A DNA stretch of 19,796 bases from an uncultured Clostridia bacterium (lineage in GTDB: Bacteria > Bacillota > Clostridia > TANB77 > CAG-508): contig CAQPRV010000072.1 in assembly GCA_948857205.1 (NCBI GenBank), positions 1 through 19,796 of the forward strand, in the 5' to 3' direction. Positions 1 through 6,697 of this stretch are shown here, piece by piece. The translations under genes and the position numbers were made by a program. The notes under the pieces were generated by a model. The model was not told the origin of the DNA. It saw only the letters and a list, made by a program, of their open reading frames with translations, and searched no databases. Each line of letters opens with the position of its first letter. Position 1 is the first letter of the stretch.

Positions 1-288
1 AGAATGTGTGAACTAGCACAACTATATCCACAAGAAAAAGGAATACGAAAAAAAGCTTTAAATCAATGTGCAAGAGAACTACTATTAGCACAAAGTAGTG
101 ATTGGCTATTTATAATAACAAATGGAACCATGGTAGACTATGCAAAAAAAAGAATAAAAGATCATATAGGAAGATTTACAAAACTCTACTATCAAATAAA
201 AGAAAATAATATAGATGAAGAATTCTTAAAAGATATCTCAAAAAAGGATTGTATCTTTCCTGATATAGATTATAAAATTTATTTATAA
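1..288 (+). CDS. GH57 / DUF1957 1,4-alpha-glucan branching enzyme, C-terminal end (partial)
   Basis: The reading frame is open from base 1 to a TAA at 286-288, so only the last 95 residues are present. The segment ALNQCARELLLAQSSDWLFI followed by IKDHIGRFTKLY is the helical C-terminal region of GH57 alpha-glucan branching enzymes (DUF1957-type), where a motif of the form ALNQxARELLLAQSSDWxF precedes a helix with HIxRFxxLY. Family members branch glycogen-like alpha-glucan in the cytoplasm. The catalytic barrel lies outside the window, so activity cannot be judged. The ATG at position 4 is an internal Met, not the start. A rho-independent terminator follows directly, so this gene ends its transcription unit. 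Family assignment is confident; exact specificity is not. Confidence 0.85.
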   Translation, partial: RMCELAQLYPQEKGIRKKALNQCARELLLAQSSDWLFIITNGTMVDYAKKRIKDHIGRFTKLYYQIKENNIDEEFLKDISKKDCIFPDIDYKIYL

Positions 289-318
289 GACACTTGCTTT
301 TACAAGTTGTCTTTTTTT
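289..318 (+). terminator. Rho-independent terminator after the branching-enzyme gene
   Basis: GACACTTG (289-296) pairs with CAAGTTGTC (303-311) with a single bulged T and a 6-nt loop, followed by seven Ts. It starts one base after the stop codon of the upstream gene. Confidence 0.85.
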
Positions 319-455
319 ATACAATATGAAAGTCATACTTTCTTATTATATAAAACTGTCCAACTGTCTCATTTTTTTTTTATTAGCATATTATAGTGTA
401 TAAGTTTTAGAAATTTAGTAGATACTAGTTTTATTAGAAAGGGGTTTTTAGATCA

Positions 456-1307
456 ATGAAGTCATTATGTATAAAAACAAATAACACTAATACACTAGAA
501 TATCTATTAAATGAATTAGATTCAATTAATTTAAATAACATATGTTTCACTAAAAAACAATTTAAACATTATCAAAATATAATTATACATTATTCTGGAA
601 ATAATACAAACGAGTTTTTAAAAGAAATAAGTTCTATATTATCTTTTTTAATTATTGATGAATATGAAAATGATCTTTTAAATCGAATTCTAATGCAAAA
701 TTACTTTTATTTTGATAAAACTGAAAGAAATAAAATACTCGATATTTGTTTTAATATAACAATTGATGACTTCAATTCAATTTTCGAAAAAAAATTAAAT
801 ACCTTATCTGAACTTTTCTTTGAATATTTATGTAACTGTAAAAGTATAGTTCTAACTGGTTTCATTAATTTTAGAATTAGCAAATACCTAAATATTTTAG
901 ATGAAATTGCAAGTGAAGCTGTTAATCATTTTATAATTGAAAAAGAATACTTAGAATTTGTATCTTTATTAAAATTATATATAAATACACAACCAAGTAA
1001 TAGCAATCTTGTGCATATAATATATTCAAATTCTGAATCAGTATTGCTTGATGAATACAAGAAACTTATCAAGGTAGACACAAATACCTTCAGTGCCAAA
1101 TACTTAAGTGACATTAGCTTTTCTTCTAATGATTATACTTTGAACTCTTTATTAACTATATTGCCTAAAAAAATTTGTGTTCATTTAATTGATAATTCAT
1201 GTGATGAATTTATTGACACTTTACAATTAATATTTGAAAATAGAATTAGTATATGTACAGATTGCAATATATGTAGACTATATAAAACTACTTACAAAAC
1301 AACTTAA
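456..1307 (+). CDS. ytxC: Putative sporulation protein, YtxC family
   Basis: 283 aa with no signal peptide or membrane segment, rich in Asn, Ile and Leu. The middle (about residues 130-175) reads LTGFINFRISKYLNILDEIA, then a segment with AVNHFIIEKEYLEFVSLL, and the C-terminus has ENRISICTDCNICRLYK with a Cx2Cx2C cluster. I recognise this pattern from YtxC-type sporulation proteins (about 280-300 aa); the molecular function of the family is not known to me. The start is supported by GAAAGGGG at 437-444, 11 nt before ATG. The gene stands alone on the + strand between a terminator and a hairpin repeat starting 3 nt after its stop, and faces the ECF operon convergently. An upstream CATATTAT (about 398-405) could belong to a sporulation or housekeeping promoter, but I could not fit a good -35. 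Confidence 0.75.
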   Translation: MKSLCIKTNNTNTLEYLLNELDSINLNNICFTKKQFKHYQNIIIHYSGNNTNEFLKEISSILSFLIIDEYENDLLNRILMQNYFYFDKTERNKILDICFNITIDDFNSIFEKKLNTLSELFFEYLCNCKSIVLTGFINFRISKYLNILDEIASEAVNHFIIEKEYLEFVSLLKLYINTQPSNSNLVHIIYSNSESVLLDEYKKLIKVDTNTFSAKYLSDISFSSNDYTLNSLLTILPKKICVHLIDNSCDEFIDTLQLIFENRISICTDCNICRLYKTTYKTT

Positions 1308-1310
1308 ACC

Positions 1311-1457
1311 ATGACTTTGTGGACGGAGGAAATGATTCTGGGGACGGAGGAAAAAATCATCAGTTTTTATTTTAAATATATTAATAAATTTTTTATTTTT
1401 ATTACTGATGATTTTTTCCTCCGTCCCCAGAATCATTTCCTCCGTCCACAAAGTCAT
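1311..1457. repeat. Long hairpin repeat, copy 1 (54-bp perfect arms)
   Basis: The left arm 1311-1364 and right arm 1404-1457 are perfect reverse complements over 54 bp, around a 39-nt A/T-only loop. Each arm holds two related units with the core GGACGGAGGAAA (outer, 1321 on) and GGGGACGGAGGAAAAAATCA (inner, 1340 on). The 89-bp core 1340-1428 is identical to 4050-4138 in copy 2. The element lies between the convergent ends of the ytxC-like gene (stop 1307) and the last ECF-operon gene (stop 1479), so it could terminate transcription in both directions. The style (GGGGACGG palindromes in intergenic DNA) resembles REP/MITE-type elements; no transposase is present here. Weak reading frames across it (e.g. 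1311-1505) are translations of the repeat, not genes. Confidence 0.9.
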
Positions 1458-1478
1458 CCTTCGTCACAAAACTTATTT

Positions 1479-2066
1479 TTATTTTTTCTTTATATATGTT
1501 ATTAATATAATTCCAGATATAATAAATAAAATAACAAATAATATTATTAATCCTATGTTTATTTTCTGTATTTCTTGATTAGCTAATTGTTCTTGAGCTT
1601 TTCCTTGAATAATTGTTTTTTCTGTGTTATTACTTTCCTTACTTGTTTTTTTGTATTGTTCAAATCTTTTTAAAAATTCATCGTAATTTTCAGGATATCT
1701 TGAAATTTTATCCAATACATATTCATTATTAATTTTAGAAAATTGTGCAAAACAATAATTATCTGTTTTAGACCAAGTTGTATTTTTTTCGTTATATGGT
1801 TCTACACGAAATAAAATAGTTTCATATAACTTTTCATTATTTTCTTCTTTGTCTCCTTGACTATAACCAGTAAATTCGAATTTTGTTATTCTATCTTCTT
1901 CTGGAGTATCTTCTTTTGTAAAAGTTTGCATATATGAAGTTAATGCTTCTTTATATACTTTTTCTCTTTTTTTATTTTCTTTATCCCAATATTCTGTTGC
2001 AAATACTGATTTTGAGATCATAATTGCTAACACAAATATTATAATTAAATTACATATTTTTTTCAT
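1479..2066 (-). CDS. Membrane-anchored extracytoplasmic protein of unknown function, third gene of the ECF operon
   Basis: 195 aa. An N-terminal signal peptide (KK followed by a hydrophobic run to about residue 22, SVFA then TEYW) and a C-terminal transmembrane helix (about residues 172-191, ending in KKK) predict a protein exported and anchored at its C-terminus, with a charged, mostly Lys/Glu/Asn external domain. I do not recognise the domain. It follows the DUF4179-like anti-sigma gene by 27 nt and probably belongs to the same transcript, so a role in the envelope signal sensed by, or produced by, the sigma/anti-sigma pair is likely but inferred. Hairpin repeat copy 1 lies just downstream of its stop. 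Confidence 0.7.
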   Translation of the reverse strand: MKKICNLIIIFVLAIMISKSVFATEYWDKENKKREKVYKEALTSYMQTFTKEDTPEEDRITKFEFTGYSQGDKEENNEKLYETILFRVEPYNEKNTTWSKTDNYCFAQFSKINNEYVLDKISRYPENYDEFLKRFEQYKKTSKESNNTEKTIIQGKAQEQLANQEIQKINIGLIILFVILFIISGIILITYIKKK

Positions 2067-2093
2067 GTTTATTCTCTCTCTTTCTTATATTAT

Positions 2094-3374
2094 TTAATTC
2101 TTTACTTTTTCAAGTACAATTTCTGCTTTTTTCCCTTTATATTCTAAATGTAATGTAATTTCATCTGTTGCATTAAATTTTGTCAAATCAAACATACATG
2201 TTGATGTCATTATTCCATTTTCATCAATTGATGCACTTCCGTTTTCTCTAGGACCTTGTGTAAATTCAAATTTTTCTCCATTACTATTTGTTAAGTATTT
2301 TTCAAAATCCCATTTATCCATCTCTTTTTCAACTAATTTTTGATATTCTGGATTTTCACGCACTTTACTTTCTAAATAATTCAAAATATCAATATTTCTT
2401 AATTCATCATCTTTATCAAGACTCCAATAAAATTTCAATTCTTCACTAAATTCTGACTCTATATCTTTTAAAGACTTTTGCTTTTCAGCCTGAAACCTCA
2501 TTTTTATTTCCATTCCTGTATTATATACTATAGCTGTTTCAACTTTAAAGTCTTTATCTGTAGAGCTTTTTTGATTATAAATTATATTTTCTCTTGTATA
2601 CATTTTTTTAGGTACATCTACTTTAAAATTCCAATTTCCTTTTAATACAATTTCTTCATTACCCATCACAGTTTCATTTTTTGATATCTTCATTTTACCC
2701 ATATCAATATGTAACTCTTTACTTTTTGGATAAGAACTACCTCCTCCTGTATAAAAATTATATACAACCTTAACCTCATTTTCGTTTTTATCTAATACAA
2801 AGGTATTAACTCCACTATTTATTATATCCTTTGGAACTATGTTAGTTTTTTCACTTAATTTTTTTATATCTTCTTCATCTATAGTGTTTAATATAATATT
2901 ATTTTCATCATAAACTACTATATCTGGAAAGTTCATTTCCATTATATCTTTTGTTGAAATTATGTTTTTAGCTTGATTAGAAAGTGTAACCTTAAAGGTC
3001 ATACTTAAGGTAAAATCATCCATTATTAATTCACTAACTTTTACTGTTGTTTCAGTATCCTCAACAATTTCCTCTGTTTCTTCATTTTTTATACTAGAAT
3101 TTGAACTTTGTTCTTTCATATCTGTATTCTCAATATATCCTTCATTTATTGCATTTTCTATGCCTTTTCCAGTAAAATACTCATTATAAATTCTTTTTGA
3201 TATATCTTTAGCAAATACTATTCCAGAAATCGATGCTAGCATAACACATGCTGCAACCATAGGCTTTATTATATTACCAATTTTAAATTTATCTTTCATT
3301 TTTTCCTCCTCCAGAAGGTTCAATATAGATATTTTTTCTTTTAAATCTATTAAAATTTCTTTCTTATTTTTCAT
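2094..3374 (-). CDS. DUF4179-type anti-sigma factor partner of the ECF sigma factor
   Basis: About 426 aa from the ATG at 3374. This start has the site GGGGAGG 8 nt upstream (inside the end of the sigma gene) and sits 1 nt after the sigma stop codon, indicating translational coupling; an upstream TTG at 3398 is possible but overlaps the sigma gene. The N-terminal about 35 residues are charged and cytoplasmic, then a single membrane helix (about residues 36-56, ending VFAKD) is followed by an extracytoplasmic region with VKVSELIMDDFTLSMTFKV, the pattern I associate with DUF4179 proteins encoded beside ECF sigma factors. Probable role: hold the sigma factor at the membrane and release it on an envelope signal. 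Anti-sigma function is inferred from topology and context. Confidence 0.78.
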   Translation of the reverse strand: MKNKKEILIDLKEKISILNLLEEEKMKDKFKIGNIIKPMVAACVMLASISGIVFAKDISKRIYNEYFTGKGIENAINEGYIENTDMKEQSSNSSIKNEETEEIVEDTETTVKVSELIMDDFTLSMTFKVTLSNQAKNIISTKDIMEMNFPDIVVYDENNIILNTIDEEDIKKLSEKTNIVPKDIINSGVNTFVLDKNENEVKVVYNFYTGGGSSYPKSKELHIDMGKMKISKNETVMGNEEIVLKGNWNFKVDVPKKMYTRENIIYNQKSSTDKDFKVETAIVYNTGMEIKMRFQAEKQKSLKDIESEFSEELKFYWSLDKDDELRNIDILNYLESKVRENPEYQKLVEKEMDKWDFEKYLTNSNGEKFEFTQGPRENGSASIDENGIMTSTCMFDLTKFNATDEITLHLEYKGKKAEIVLEKVKN

Positions 3375-3375
3375 T

Positions 3376-3921
3376 CTATATCCTCCCCTCTTTCTCAATA
3401 ATCTTTTTTATTTTTTTTCTAATTCTATACAATCTTTGTTTTACTGTAACTTCTGAAATTCCTAAAATAATAGCAATATCTTTAATTTTTTTTGCTTCAT
3501 AATAATATAATTCAAATATCTCTTTATCTTTGGTATTAAATTTCTTTATAATCTCTTTAAGGTTATTTACTTTTTCTCTTTCTTCAATAATTAGATCAAT
3601 TGATTCTTTTATTTCAAAGCTATTTTCGTAATCTAAAATACTTAAAAATTTTTCCTTTTTTCTCATTTTTTCTCTTATTAAATTTTTTGTAATTCCCGCA
3701 ATATATGGTTTTATGTACTTATTTTGGTCTAATTTTTGACTATTTTTCCATAAAATTAGAAAAGTATCTGAAATTATTTCTTCTATATCTTCATCTTCCA
3801 AAAAGCCCTTTGAATTATTTATTATTATTTTATTTACATAGTTATAAAATTTATTATATATCTGTTCTATATTCAAAACACCATTTATTTTGTAATCTTG
3901 TATTAGTTCTTTACTTTCCAA
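3376..3921 (-). CDS. ECF-type RNA polymerase sigma-70 family sigma factor
   Basis: 181 aa. The region-2 part (about residues 10-85) contains DEDIEEIISDTFLILWKN and KPYIAGITKNLIREKMRKK. The region-4 part (about 115-175) contains KDKEIFELYYYEAKKIKDIA followed by LGISEVTVKQRLYRIRKKI, a helix-turn-helix for the -35 element. This is standard ECF architecture and length. Translation starts at TTG (3921) with GGAG 12 nt upstream; no in-frame ATG exists upstream. It is first of a three-gene operon with a membrane anti-sigma partner. A sigma-A-like promoter is visible upstream (3950-3978), so basal expression need not be autoregulated. It ends in TAG immediately before the partner's ATG. Confidence 0.92.
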   Translation of the reverse strand: MESKELIQDYKINGVLNIEQIYNKFYNYVNKIIINNSKGFLEDEDIEEIISDTFLILWKNSQKLDQNKYIKPYIAGITKNLIREKMRKKEKFLSILDYENSFEIKESIDLIIEEREKVNNLKEIIKKFNTKDKEIFELYYYEAKKIKDIAIILGISEVTVKQRLYRIRKKIKKIIEKEGRI

Positions 3922-3949
3922 TTTAGATCTAAACTCCTTATTTATAATT

Positions 3950-3978
3950 AAGATATCTTACTACTTATATATTGTCAA
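3950..3978 (-). promoter_or_regulatory. Sigma-A-like promoter of the ECF operon
   Basis: On the minus strand a perfect TTGACA (3978-3973) is followed by a 17-bp spacer and TATCTT (3955-3950), 29 bp before the TTG start of the sigma gene. The -35 and spacing are ideal and the -10 matches four of six positions. Confidence 0.6.
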
Positions 3979-4043
3979 ATATATAAAAAAGGTAACACAC
4001 TTTCTTTAATTAAATCTTAATTTTATAGGTTGCGATACACAAA

Positions 4044-4144
4044 GATTTTGGGGACGGAGGAAAAAATCATCAGTTTTTATTTTAAATATATTAATAAATT
4101 TTTTATTTTTATTACTGATGATTTTTTCCTCCGTCCCCAAAATC
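4044..4144. repeat. Long hairpin repeat, copy 2 (31-bp perfect arms)
   Basis: The left arm 4044-4074 and right arm 4114-4144 are perfect reverse complements over 31 bp, around the same 39-nt A/T loop as copy 1. The 89-bp core 4050-4138 is identical to 1340-1428. Just outside the core, copy 1 has GATTCTGGGG / CCCCAGAATC where copy 2 has GATTTTGGGG / CCCCAAAATC, a compensatory C-G to T-A change. The outer unit seen on both sides of copy 1 occurs here only on the right, degenerated (4145-4190). It lies between the gpr stop and the ECF operon promoter. Confidence 0.9.
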
Positions 4145-4190
4145 ACCCAAAATCATTTCCTCAGTCTCCAAAATCCTTCTTCATTCTCAA
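4145..4190. repeat. Degenerate right-hand units of hairpin repeat copy 2
   Basis: AATCATTTCCTCAGTCTCCA (4151-4170) is a diverged version of the copy-1 outer unit AATCATTTCCTCCGTCCACA (1431-1450). It is followed by a weaker third unit (about 4172-4190), as copy 1 has at 1455-1472. No matching left-hand units are seen. Confidence 0.6.
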
Positions 4191-4198
4191 AAGTCTTT

Positions 4199-5138
4199 TT
4201 AATTTATTGCAAAATTTATTCCCCTTGCTACTATGTCTTTCATATTTTCTATTAAATCATCTATTTCTTTTGGTGTTACAATTAAGTTATAATCTTGTGG
4301 AATCAAAGCTTGCTTGATTTGTTCATAGTTATCTTCTTCTTTTAATTTATTTAAATAATCATTTGATTTGGCTTCTTCCTGTAATTTTGTTATAAATAAA
4401 TCTAGGCTATCATTTACTAATACTGCTGTTTCTACAACTGTTGGTATTCCTATTGCTATTACAGGTATTCCTAAGGTTTTTTCGCTTATTTCTGATCTTG
4501 CGTTTCCAACTCCTCCTCCTGGAATGATTCCTGTATCTGATAATTGTACTGTACTACTTATTCTCTCTATGCTTCTTGATGCTAAGGCATCTATTACTAT
4601 TACTAATTTTGGATTTGTGTTTTCTACTACTCCTTTTAATATTTCTACTGTCTCTATTCCTGTTGTCCCAAGTACTCCTGGCGCTATAGCACTTACACTT
4701 CTTGTTCCTTCTTCTACATATTCTGGTAAATAATTAATTAAGTGTCTTGTAACATCTATTTCATTTATTACTTTTGGTCCAAGTGCATCTGGTGTTACAT
4801 ATATATTTCCTAATCCAAGTACTATTATTTCGTCTTGCTTTTGTATATGTTGGTCTATTAAATTTTTGAGTTCGTTTGTTAAGGCTTCTGATGCTTTCTG
4901 TATGTCATCTTCTTGTGCAATTTTTAAGTTTTTTATATCTATAGTTATATAATTACCTTTTGGCTTTCCGTATTGCCTTTTCTCCTTCCTCATTTGTTAT
5001 TTTTACTTTTTCAACTGATATTTTTTCGTCAATTTGTTGTCTTTCACTTTCTATTCCATTAATTTCATTTTCAATATTATTTGCTTTTTTATATAAATCT
5101 CTTCTTTCAGTTGCTAAGTCTGTTCTAAAATTTAACAT
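4199..5138 (-). CDS. gpr: Germination protease (GPR), read across a +1 shift at a CGG codon
   Basis: GPR is made as a zymogen in the forespore and degrades small acid-soluble DNA-binding proteins at germination. The N-terminal frame starts at ATG 5138 (site GTGAGG) with NFRTDLATE, the conserved family start. The downstream frame carries GLGNIYVTPDALGP, APGVLGTTGIE, VIVIDALASRSIER, DTGIIPGGGVGN and VTPKEIDDLI. The two Asp in TPDALGP and IDALA are 66 residues apart, as in the known catalytic pair (Asp127/Asp193 of B. megaterium). The frames join if C4970 of the in-frame codon CGG (codon 57) is skipped: ...EKAI-GKPKGNY..., giving about 312 aa, in the family range. In zero frame a stop follows six codons after CGG. 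A single sequencing insertion is the alternative, but the same CGG pattern recurs in uvrA and the ABC gene. Confidence 0.9.
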
Positions 5139-5179
5139 AAAAAAACCTCACTTTCTTATATTTATTGTGAGATTTTTTT
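5139..5179 (-). terminator. Terminator hairpin of the 441-aa gene, overlapping the gpr ribosome binding site
   Basis: In the minus-strand RNA, A7-U-CUCAC (5179-5167) pairs with GUGAG-G-U7 (5151-5139): 13 bp including one U-G wobble at 5172/5146, with a 15-nt loop. On the plus strand that position would be a C-A mismatch, so the structure is better in minus-strand RNA. It begins 15 nt after the stop of the upstream gene. Its 3' arm contains GTGAGG, the ribosome binding site of gpr. Confidence 0.6.
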
Positions 5180-5191
5180 TATTTTTTATTC
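5163..5191 (-). promoter_or_regulatory. Candidate forespore (sigma-G-type) promoter of gpr
   Basis: GAATA (5191-5187), a 17-bp spacer, then CACAATA (5169-5163) resemble the Bacillus sigma-G consensus GHATR / CATNHTA, with one mismatch at a fixed position. The expected start near 5156 gives an 18-nt leader with the ribosome binding site. Bacillus gpr is known to be forespore-transcribed. In such AT-rich DNA a chance match is possible. Confidence 0.4.
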
Positions 5192-5194
5192 AAT

Positions 5195-6520
5195 TTAAGC
5201 TATTCTTTCTCCATCATCTCTATGTCCATTATTATTTTGATTTAAAACTATTACTTCACCTGTTTTATGCATAAAATTACTATTAATTTTATCTTTAAAT
5301 GATTTTGTTCCATTAGTTTTTTTCATTGTTTCATATTCATTTAATAAATAGTCTCTTTCAATATTAGCTACTAAAAGCAAGAATTCCTTTGATTCAGTAT
5401 TGTTTTTATCTTTAATATCAGTATTAGCAACATAATTTCTTAAAACTTCATTTCCTTTTAATGTACTTTTATAAGATACTTGCCCAAAGCTTCCTACTCT
5501 TGCATATAAAAATTCCATCATAGCTATTCTATCTGGCATTTCTTTAAATTCACTAATTCTTCTCGCTATTGAAGAATCTTTCTCCTTTACATTTTCTATA
5601 TAATTTTCTATATTTCTTTCTCGCATTTCATTAATCATATATTCTAAAATACTTGGAGAAAATCCATCTTTTATATCTGGTAAATAATATTTATCAACTT
5701 GTGCCATATCTTCTACTAAACTTTGAAATTGACTTTTCATATTCTCGTCTTCTAAAGTCTTTCCATATTGTACTACTTTTTCTTTAAAATATCTCCATAT
5801 TTCCTTTTGCTTTAATTCAAAATACGTTCCCAATAACAAACCATCTTCATTTTTTAATTTTTCCATATTTTGGGCAATTCTTTTTACTGTATCATCATCT
5901 AATTTTTTTCCCTCTTTTAAACCTTTTATACTTGCTTCTAAAATAGGATTTAAAGAAACTTTTTCTGTTTTCATCATATATTTTTCTAAAGATTCCTTCT
6001 GTGCATAAGCATCATCTGCTGTTTTTATATTTTCTAATTCTTGTAGACGTTTTATTATTTCTTGATATTTTTTTCTACTTTCTGTTTGTCCATTATCTAG
6101 TTGTATTGGTTGTATTCCATATTGGTTAATATAATGTATTACATCTGATGTTAAAGACATCTTTTCTCTGTCTGCTACTTTTTGCAATATTTCTTTTGCT
6201 TCGTTTTTTGACCTATCTCTTGAATATTGATTTTTTGCATTTGTAATTGGTTGTATTGCTCCTTTAATTTCATTTGCAATTTTCTTTAAGTCTACTTTTT
6301 GATTACTATCAACCTCATTGCAAAGTTTTCCAATAGGTACACTTTCTTCTCCTGAAATTAACATAATAGAATATTCTATAATATCTCCTACTCTTCTTGG
6401 AAATATTTTAACATCAATTTTTGATTCTTCCTGTTCTTCTTGACTTTCTTCTTTATTTATTGTTTTTCCTTCACCTAATAATTGTATCTTTTTCCTTCTA
6501 AATAAATCCATAAATCCCAT
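5195..6520 (-). CDS. Hypothetical protein, 441 aa, cytoplasmic
   Basis: Not recognised. 441 aa, starting MGFMDLFRRKK after a strong site (AAAGGAG, 10 nt before ATG). An acidic, low-complexity stretch at residues about 22-34 (KEESQEEQEESK) is followed by a long, highly charged, probably all-helical region with no signal peptide, membrane segment or cysteine motif. The C-terminus is polar (NQNNNGHRDDGERIA). It is a single-gene unit: a terminator lies upstream (end of uvrA) and another directly after its stop. A link to sporulation through the neighbouring gpr is possible but not shown. Codon use is like its neighbours and there is no in-frame CGG. Confidence 0.7.
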   Translation of the reverse strand: MGFMDLFRRKKIQLLGEGKTINKEESQEEQEESKIDVKIFPRRVGDIIEYSIMLISGEESVPIGKLCNEVDSNQKVDLKKIANEIKGAIQPITNAKNQYSRDRSKNEAKEILQKVADREKMSLTSDVIHYINQYGIQPIQLDNGQTESRKKYQEIIKRLQELENIKTADDAYAQKESLEKYMMKTEKVSLNPILEASIKGLKEGKKLDDDTVKRIAQNMEKLKNEDGLLLGTYFELKQKEIWRYFKEKVVQYGKTLEDENMKSQFQSLVEDMAQVDKYYLPDIKDGFSPSILEYMINEMRERNIENYIENVKEKDSSIARRISEFKEMPDRIAMMEFLYARVGSFGQVSYKSTLKGNEVLRNYVANTDIKDKNNTESKEFLLLVANIERDYLLNEYETMKKTNGTKSFKDKINSNFMHKTGEVIVLNQNNNGHRDDGERIA

Positions 6521-6568
6521 TAGTTTAATCTCCTTTATCTTATAGTATATCTAAATTTATTTTAACAT

Positions 6569-6607
6569 AAAAAAAGTAATAAAAATATATTATTTTCATT
6601 ACTTTTT
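6569..6607 (-). terminator. Probable uvrA terminator
   Basis: ATTACTTTTT (6598-6607) is the reverse complement of AAAAAGTAAT (6571-6580), a 10-bp stem with a 17-nt loop. Minus-strand RNA continues into a U7 run. It lies about 90 nt after the uvrA stop and before the next gene. Confidence 0.65.
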
Positions 6608-6697
6608 ATTTACACTTATATTACATATTACGATTCACAGTTGATAATTTAAAGTCTGAATTGTAACTATTTATTTAAACTGTTATTTGTAACATTA

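Noticed and set aside
1311..4317. Two plus-strand reading frames (1311-1505 and 4030-4317) sharing an identical internal peptide
   Set aside because: The shared peptide is the translation of the hairpin repeat core; there is no ribosome binding site and the second frame runs over gpr on the other strand.
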